NCBI GenBank assembly: GCA_027475525.1
Contig: JAMWFC010000054.1
Coordinates: 2,162,468-2,226,467, forward strand
Length of the DNA stretch: 64,000 bases
Source: Macrolepiota albuminosa
Taxonomy: Eukaryota; Basidiomycota; Agaricomycetes; Agaricales; Agaricaceae
Direction: 5' to 3'
Made by a program: the position numbers and the translations under genes. A model generated the notes under the pieces. It was not told the origin of the DNA. It saw nothing but the letters and a program-made list of their open reading frames with translations, and did not search any database. Within the stretch, counting starts at the first letter, position 1, and the number at the start of each line of letters is the position of its first letter. Positions 57,799 to 64,000 of the stretch are shown piece after piece.

Positions 57799-58730
57799 TG
57801 ATGAGAGGAGTCCCGGGCAGGTCCCAGAGAACGTGTCTGTAAAAATAGGGTAAAGTCGGTAACGAGGTCGGCAAGTGTAAAGCGCTAAGGTAAAGCGCCT
57901 ATGAAAAAAGCGGTAAGTGAACACGGCAACGGTAAGCGGCAAGAGCACAATAAGCTTAGCGAAGTCTAAGCGTCGATAATGCCTGCCGTAGTTGCAAGGC
58001 ACGAGTGTGTCAAGTGTTGGCGAGCGTCTGTAACTGCCAATGAGTTTGACGTTGCTGACCGTAAATGAGCTCTTGAGCGTAAGGGAGGCTGAAGTAAGGG
58101 GAGTAGTGAACTCTGGATGAGTTTGACGTTGCCGACCGTAAATGAGCTCTTGAGCGTAAGGGAGGCTGAAGTAAGGGGAGTAGTGAACTCTGGTCTATTG
58201 TTCGATGGTGTATGTACAAGTCGGTAAGTACTTTTATATTACAATGAGTTCACCGTTGCCAGTGGCTAATGACGCCAGAGTGCAGTAAACTGGAAAATTT
58301 CATAGGGGTAGCTCCAACGATTTCAGATCCCTACTGTCCATTCAAGAGCCTTAGCGACGCCAGGCGACAGATCGCGAAGCTAAACCATCACTCCATCACC
58401 CTTCTGTCCGTCAGAGTACCTAAGCGATGTCAGGCGCCAAATCGAGACGCTAAGCGGTGTCAGACGCCAAGGTCAAACGCCAAGCTGTCCGTCAGTTCTT
58501 GATAGATCATCAGGCTTCTCACTAAGCGCTGTCGTCAGTGACTGATGCCATCTGTCAGTTGTCATTCTGTCTGCCGATCGGCGCTATCACTGATTGGATC
58601 TACTTCTTGCCATGCACGGCCATCAGATATTGCCAAAAATGGTTAGTTAGCGCGCGCTAAGGTATCCCGAGTCAGTGCCGCGTTGCCGCAGCCTGCCGTT
58701 GATGCGCTGATCCTGTATGGGGTCCTATCA
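57799..58730 (-). repeat. 3' LTR of element E (932 bp including one 77-bp duplication)
   Basis: Starts TGATGAGAGG and ends GGTCCTATCA, an imperfect terminal inversion with TG...CA ends. It cuts the integrase frame of composite F. Confidence 0.75.
58040..58193. repeat. 77-bp tandem duplication with one mismatch
   Basis: Copies 58040-58116 and 58117-58193 differ at one base (T/C near 58055). Period exactly 77. Confidence 0.93.
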
Positions 58731-58744
58731 TCTCCCCCCAACTG
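58731..58744 (-). promoter_or_regulatory. Polypurine tract of element E
   Basis: On the minus strand CAGTTGGGGGGAGA lies directly before the LTR, as in element D. Confidence 0.75.
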
Positions 58745-58899
58745 AAAAATTGACTGTCCTCAGTCACCAAATAAGGCTACCGTTACCGCTTTTGTGACAA
58801 GTGGTCCGTGCATTTTTGAGATTTTGTTTATAGTCCTGGCGCATAAGTGTGGACTTCGTTTCTCCTCCCATCTTTTATCTGGCGCTCTATTAAAATTAA

Positions 58900-61276
58900 A
58901 TGTCTTTCCGCATTCCAACTCCGCCCCCCGTACTGTCTCGTGAGGCTCAAGACGCTGCCTCTGCCTACATCAAAAAGGCAAACAATTTTCTCAAGCAGAT
59001 TGATGGCGTTGGCGCAGATGCGCCTGTAAATTTGGTCGTTGCTGTGATGAAGTTATACGAGCAATGGCTGGAGGTGCACGTTCTTGGCGTGGGATGGGAT
59101 CGCAAGATAGAGGTTTGGGAGTGGTGCCAGTTGCGGTACTTGGATCATCGTGGTGCAGAGTGGCTAGCGCCCTTTGCTCGCTTTGTAAGTACCTCCAGTT
59201 CTTGCCGTGTCGCTAGCTGATTGAGTTGCCAGGCGCCTCCTCCCGTCCCAACGATTGAGGATGAGTTGGAGGATATTCTGTCTGGTGCCTTGCCGATGAC
59301 GGTAAGCGTGCCTGTGGCAGAGTGAGTATTCCTAACCCATTCCTTTGACCTTAGCTTTGGTCTGACTTGTCGCCTCATAGTAAACAGGAGGTGCTTGCGC
59401 CCTTGGCGCGGATGCAGGTGGAGGAGGAACTCTCTACCGCCGCCTTTTGTGACGCCAAGGAGATTACGAGGGCGCTAGAAGAGCGGGCACGTGCGCAGGC
59501 ATTGGCGGAGGAGATAGAGGAGATTGACCGTGGAAGAGCGCCAGTCGCCAAGGAACAGAGCAAGGTTTTGCGTGCCGGCAGTGCACAGAGCCCAGCACTG
59601 CTGGCTAGCAGGAAGGGCTCCCCAGTAAAGCCAGGTAAGGCTTTAAAGAAAGTGAGTTTTTGCTCTTGCCGCTGCCGTGCCACGCTAACCACTGTTTCCA
59701 AGTCTCGCAAGGGAAAGGCTCCCCAGTACGCGGTAAGTGTTCTTTTTGGACCTAGGCGGTGTTTACTAACCTATGTCTGCAGGCGCCAATGCAAAGCTCC
59801 TTCGACGACAAGGAGCTGAAAGGTTTGCTTTTGCCGCGTCAGGAGGAGGCCGTCCTTGACGAGGGGCAGGAGGCTGGGGTTGTAATGGAGGAGATGAAGG
59901 GGAAGAAGACTGTTTCCCTGGCGACCCAGCAAGCCTTTAAGGAGGCGCGGGGAGCGGTAAGTGACTTTTCTATTTTTTAAGCTCTCGCTGACTTGTAGCG
60001 CTAGTGTGACAAGTGCTGGGCGGATAACGACCCAGAAGGCTGCTGGTTCCCGACTGGGGCCCAGCCTTGCTATTGCTGTGGTGCCCTCAAGCACGCTTGC
60101 ACCATCGACGGGGCCAAAAGTCGCGAGCGTGGTGGCACGCCAGACGCACTTGTCAAGAAGACATTTTCGTGCGCGGTTTTAGTGAGGAGGGCCAGGGAGT
60201 TTGTGGAGGGCCAGAAGAGGAAGGTTGCCGCCAGAGGAATGGCAGCTATTGGACGTGCCTCCTTGGCGTTGCCGATGCGCCAAGGAGATGGGACGGAAAC
60301 AGTCGGCAACTGAGGCGCCGGCGAGCGCCAAGGGACTTCGGTCCCAGAAAAACGACAAGCCCCTTCCCCCAGCAAAGGGAAGGGCAAGGCAAAGCGACCT
60401 CGGGTAGTGTCCTCGCCTTCCCCCTCGCCAGCCCCTCAAGACACCGAAATGGCCAATCTTGAGAAGGCCTTGGCGGCGAGTCGCCTGCCTCCTCACGATT
60501 CTGAGGCAGGCCCAAGTGGCCTCTTGTCGCCCATTCATTTGGCGGCGAGGTCTCTTGGCGAGGAGCAGGAGGAGGGAGAGCGGGAAGCGGTTGGCGACAC
60601 GGCGCCTTGAGAGGAGCGGGAAGAAGCTCCCGTAGATGTCAAGATGGGGGAGGAGAAGAAGGCAGAGGGGGTGGCAACGGGAGGGGATGAGGACGCCAAG
60701 GGTGAAGAAGAAACCCTGGCGATGCAACAGGAGGGCGACGAGGTGGTGGCAGGCAAAGGGGAGGAAGCGGCAGAAGTTGCCAGGGAGGAGCCTGAGTGGC
60801 GCTGGCTGCCTCCCTACAGTAGCGTTGCCCCTTGGGAGGTTTCAGACCCTGAGGACGTTGCCGGCCTGGAGCCTAGGCGCCCCGTGGTCGCCAGAGTCAA
60901 TCCCTTGTGGACTCCCCAGCCGCAGCCAACGGTTACTGGCGACGCTTTCAACTGGCTGGGACAAGACCTCGTGTACCCGGTGGTGGCGCTTAACCCGCAG
61001 GAGATGCTGGAGAGGTTCTCGAGGAGGGCGGCAACGATGGAGGCCACAATGAGTCGGGAGCGGGAACGAGTTTAAGGGCAACTAATGGCGCTAAGGTTGC
61101 GCTACTCTAACCTTGGTCGTAGCCTTCGTGTGCTCCGCAATTACCAGGGCGATTGTCAAGCCGCCATGGATTGGCAAACCGCCAATAACATTTTGCCTGG
61201 CGATCTTCTCCCTCTTCGCGAGTCCTCCCTGCCGGTTACCGACGACTCCTTGTCAATGGACAATGTAAGCGAATAA
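58900..61276 (+). pseudogene. Antisense retrotransposon gene of element E, six exons, Zn2Cys6-like motif
   Basis: Exons 58900-59184, 59233-59301, 59355-59651, 59703-59732, 59783-59956 and 60005 onward to TAA 61274 join in frame, each with a GTAAGT-like donor. The N-terminus MSFRIPTPPPVLSREAQDA leads into a helical domain. Exon 6 starts at the cysteine cluster: CDKC-x8-C-x8-CYCC-x6-C, close to the pattern in element D. A basic KGKGKAKRPR stretch follows, then an acidic region and a helical C-terminus (MLERFSRRAATMEATMSRERER). Three in-frame stops (TGA 60311, TGA 60609, TAA 61073) are all explained by single C-to-T changes, and the frame stays open between them, so the gene was recently intact. 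It ends 432 bp before the pol stop on the other strand. Function unknown; a zinc-dependent DNA- or RNA-binding role is inference. Confidence 0.7.
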
Positions 61277-61708
61277 ACGGACCTTAGCGTAGATAGGCCG
61301 TTTATGTAAATATTTTTCTTTTTGTTACCGTCCAAATATATTACTGTCTTGCCGCCTCGTTTTTGAGTGAAAGGATAGGTCCCATAATCTGAGTTAGCGC
61401 AGCTGCAGAAAGCAGAGAAAGTAAAGCAAAGAGAAGGCAAGCAGCAAGTATTCTAAGGTAGGTTTTTAGCAAGAGCAATAGTATGTGAGGGACTTAGACA
61501 AATTTTGAGGAAGAGGGAAACGCTCAGTAAATCATCATAGCGAAAAACCCTTGGCGAGAGTTGTGCAGGGCGCTAAGCGTTGGCAACACGCTAGCGCTGC
61601 GGCTTGACTATGTAAGGAATTGTCTGTGGAATATAGTACAGTAAGTATCGGCAAGAAAGATAAGTAAGGTAAGTAATAGAAAAAGGGAGCTCATCAATAT
61701 ATTCTTTT
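61277..61708. other. Spacer between antisense gene and pol of element E
   Basis: 432 bp between two convergent stops; purine-rich tracts (AGAAAGCAGAGAAAG, near 61410) but no gene. Confidence 0.45.
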
Positions 61709-64000
61709 CTAATCATTTTCTTCTTCTTCAACTAGAGTCGGCAAATCATCATCGTCCAATAATTCTGTTTCTTCAAGTTCTCTTAACTTGGCGGTGTCGA
61801 TATCTAGCGCCTCCAGCGGCAAGTCAATTTGTTCCCTGGCAAGATACGGTAATAGGCAAAAGGTGGCAACAGGTCGATGCAGAACTGAACCATCTAATTC
61901 ACAGAGCACGTAAGCGCCTCCACGATTACAAGAGATAACTACCAAAGGTCCCAGATAGTGCAGGCGCATTTTCTTGTTGTATGAGGTTTCAATTTTGGAG
62001 TTGCGCATAAGTACTAGCGCTCCTCTCGGGAAGTTGTAATCTTTAATGGTAGCGCTATGCTTGGTTTCGAATCGTAGGGCTGCTTGGCAACGGGCGCTAA
62101 AGACTACCTCGTGGAGTCGCTCTAAATCTTCTTTCCTTCGCTGGAGATCAATAGCTCGTCTGGCGATAAGGTCGGTAGTCGCTAAGATACTGTTGGGTGC
62201 TGGCTGAAGATAGGTCGCTTCTATAATGTCGGCAGGGAGTAACGGATGGGTGCCAGTAGCCGCGTAATAGGGAGAACAACCCATGCGCTTACGAATGGTA
62301 ACTCTTTCCGACCAAAATACTGAATAAGTCGCTTCACTCCAACGAGACTCGTCGCCATCGACTGCCTTGAAGAGCGCTTGCCGAACGTCAAAGTGTGGTC
62401 TCTCTACCAGGCCATTGGCGCGCTTGTTGTAGCCAGATACTCAAATATGGTGAATGTTGTATTTCTTGGCGGGATATGTTAGCGCTTTGATAATAGGCGC
62501 ACCGTTATCCGTGACGATTTCTCTTAGCGCTCCCCAATGGCAAATGACGTCCTCAAATAGCCACTTGGCGACCGCATCTGTATTTTCTCTTTGAAGCATT
62601 CGAAATTCAGGCCAGTGGATTAGCGAGCAACGACCTTGAATGATGTACTTGTAGCGACCAGACTTGGGCATGTGCATGGTATCGACGTAAATTTTGCTGA
62701 AGAGGGGAGCTGGCGTTGCAACGGTTGGCGGTATGAGTACTTGGCGTGTTTGTTGAATTTGGCAGAGGTGGCAAGTCCTAATGTACCAGGCGATATCGGC
62801 ACTAGCATGTGGCCACCAGAATCGTTCTAACAGAGAAGCTCGGGTAGCGTACAGACCTCTATGTCCTAGCTTGTCATGCATGGCGCGCAAGACTCGTAAG
62901 CGACTTTCTGGCTTGATGATCAGCTTGTGAGCGCCATCTCGATTTCGTCGCCAAAGTCGGTTGTCGGTAAAGAAGAAACGGGTAGCATAGCGGATAAATT
63001 TTGCGTATTGTTCGTCGGTAAGGTCTGGGGGTCGCTCAAGGTCTCGTATCCATTCTTCAACTACTAACAAGCGACTGTCTTCCGCCATTGCCTTGGCAGA
63101 TCGGGGGACGGCATCGTAGGTCAGGTTTCTGCTTCAACTACTAACAAGCGACTGTCTTCCGCCATTGCCTTGGCAGATCGGGGGACGGCATCGTAGGTCA
63201 GGTTTCTGCTGTCTTCTCTTAGCAAATGAGGCTCCTGTACGACTTTTACTGGAGGCAAGTCTTGTCCAAGGATGCTTGCCGTGTAGAATGTGAGGGGTGC
63301 GCTAAAGATCTCGGGGCGGTAAGGGACAATGGGATGTAGAAGAATGCTGGCAGGCTGTTGCCGTCGTAGTAGGGGGATTGGCTGTTGTATGAGGTGTACA
63401 AAACCATGTAGTCGGTCGATCCAGTTCTCGAAATTGCTATCCGCCTGGGGATCCACTGCCGGGTCGCCAGGCTGCCGTGGTCGCCTAGAGAGTCCGTCGG
63501 GTCCATGGAAAGAGCTCTTGACGTGTACCAACTCAAAGTGAAACATGAGGATGGCGACTACCCACCGGTTCATGCTAGCGGATGGCTGGATATCGGGATT
63601 CTGCAGCATGCCTTTGATGTACCTAGCGTCAACGACCGGAAGGCTTTGAAGAGCCCATAGAGTTCTAGCTTAGGCTGGCTGTAGCGAGACTCTCTGTCGT
63701 TTAGCGTGATAGACCCAAAGCGGTTGTAGCGTCGCTGTTTCCGATTGTCGCTAAGACACTGACACAAGAAGTAGCCAACGGCAATGTACGAGGTATCCAC
63801 CGCCAAGATAACAGGGTCGGCAGAGCTATAGTCGATTGGAACTAGGGGTTTGGCGTCTTGTAGGGCTTTTACTAAGTCACGTTGGGCAGTGACCTGGTCT
63901 GGCCCAAATTCGAAGGGCTCGTTAGCGCAGGTGAGTTGGTTAAGGGCGTGTGCACGATAGGCAAAGTTTTTGACGAATATCCTGAGAACGCCAACGGTGC
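61709..64000 (-). pseudogene. Element E pol: RT end, RNase H, integrase (partial at right edge)
   Basis: From the right edge: the RT/RNase H connection (RIFVKNFAYRAHALNQLT, FEFGPDQVTAQ), RNase H with VILAVDTSYIAVGYFLCQ and YSQPKLELYGLFKAF, then NPDIQPSASMNRWVVAIL and VHVKSSFHGPDGLSRRP. Integrase: zinc domain HDKLGHRGLYATRASLLERFWWPH...CHLCQ, first Asp in YVDTMHMP, second in IVTDNGAP, Glu in NGLVERPHFD, then a GPLVVISCNRGGAYVLCELDGSV-type C-terminal domain (shown here as YLGPLVVISCNRGG). A deletion of about 17 codons near 63610, a TGA at 62441 (CGA-compatible) and the 77-bp duplication at 63055 break it. No chromodomain is seen after the GPY-like region; the frame ends in an acidic tail. Confidence 0.9.
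63055..63208. repeat. Exact 77-bp tandem duplication in element E pol
   Basis: Copies 63055-63131 and 63132-63208, with two chance matches at the right border. It repeats the AMAEDSRLLVVE-encoding block and separates RNase H from integrase. Confidence 0.95.

Larger units (their letters stand above)
57799..64000 (-). mobile_element. Element E: second Ty3/gypsy element, right end outside the window
   Basis: Left (3') LTR 57799-58730, polypurine tract, an antisense gene (58900-61276), then pol on the minus strand reaching the window edge. The integrase differs clearly from that of element D (no chromodomain seen, long C-terminal GPY-like region), so it belongs to another Ty3 lineage. It is moderately decayed. 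Confidence 0.88.

Noticed and set aside
60179..60727. 182-codon minus-strand frame across the antisense gene of element E
   Set aside because: Mirror of the GC-rich coding strand; no motif.
1..64000. CRISPR arrays, bacterial operons, rRNA or complete tRNA genes
   Set aside because: The sequence is eukaryotic; no spaced repeats of CRISPR type, no rRNA segment and no full cloverleaf were seen.

Overview
This 64-kb window looks like a basidiomycete (agaricomycete-type) nuclear scaffold. The genes have many short GT-AG introns of about 45-75 nt. The proteins match families typical of mushrooms: MIT-calpain, Rit1, glucosidase II alpha, a mushroom-type DFG kinase, and Ty3 elements with basidiomycete-style integrases. 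The genus cannot be decided from the sequence.

Two halves with different character. Positions 1-31.4 kb are ordinary gene-bearing chromosome: a disordered protein (305-2149), ER glucosidase II alpha (2665-5979, minus), an MFS transporter (6268-8622), an EthD-like protein (8633-9241, minus), an Sld7-like protein (9541-11059), an unresolved minus gene (11644-13038), a broken LYR-type small protein (13610-14299), an acidic protein (14827-15509), a membrane J-protein (17794-19329), the initiator-tRNA ribosyl-phosphate transferase Rit1 (19448-21102, minus), a SET-domain protein (21141-22295), the PalB/Rim13 calpain (23843-27563), a 159-residue unknown (29053-29615, minus) and a protein kinase-like gene (30072-31402). 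They are unrelated housekeeping or signalling genes with no evident cluster logic.

Positions 31.9-64 kb are nested transposable elements. Element A, a Tc1/mariner relic (31946-36491), is interrupted by element B, a DDE_3-type transposon (32194-35336). Element D is a Ty3/gypsy chromoretrotransposon on the minus strand (36808-47797), rich in G+C and CpG, with two LTRs. A decayed plus-strand Ty3 composite F (48859-57798) is interrupted by Tc1 element C (50504-52110). Element E, a second minus-strand Ty3 element, starts at 57799 and runs off the right edge.

Main observations. (1) D and E both carry, between integrase and 3' LTR, a spliced gene on the strand opposite to pol. Both genes have a paired CxxC...C zinc-cluster-like motif and begin 130-170 bp inside the LTR; this is the best candidate for an undescribed system. 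(2) D encodes two consecutive retropepsin-like domains. (3) Tc1 elements A and C have about 220-bp inverted arms that themselves end in inverted copies of the element terminus. (4) Many stop codons in the elements fit C-to-T change, often CGA to TGA. (5) Thirteen tandem duplications with a period of exactly 77 bp are scattered through unrelated sequence. They break several frames and look like k-mer assembly artefacts, so frameshifts at these places should not be read as biology.
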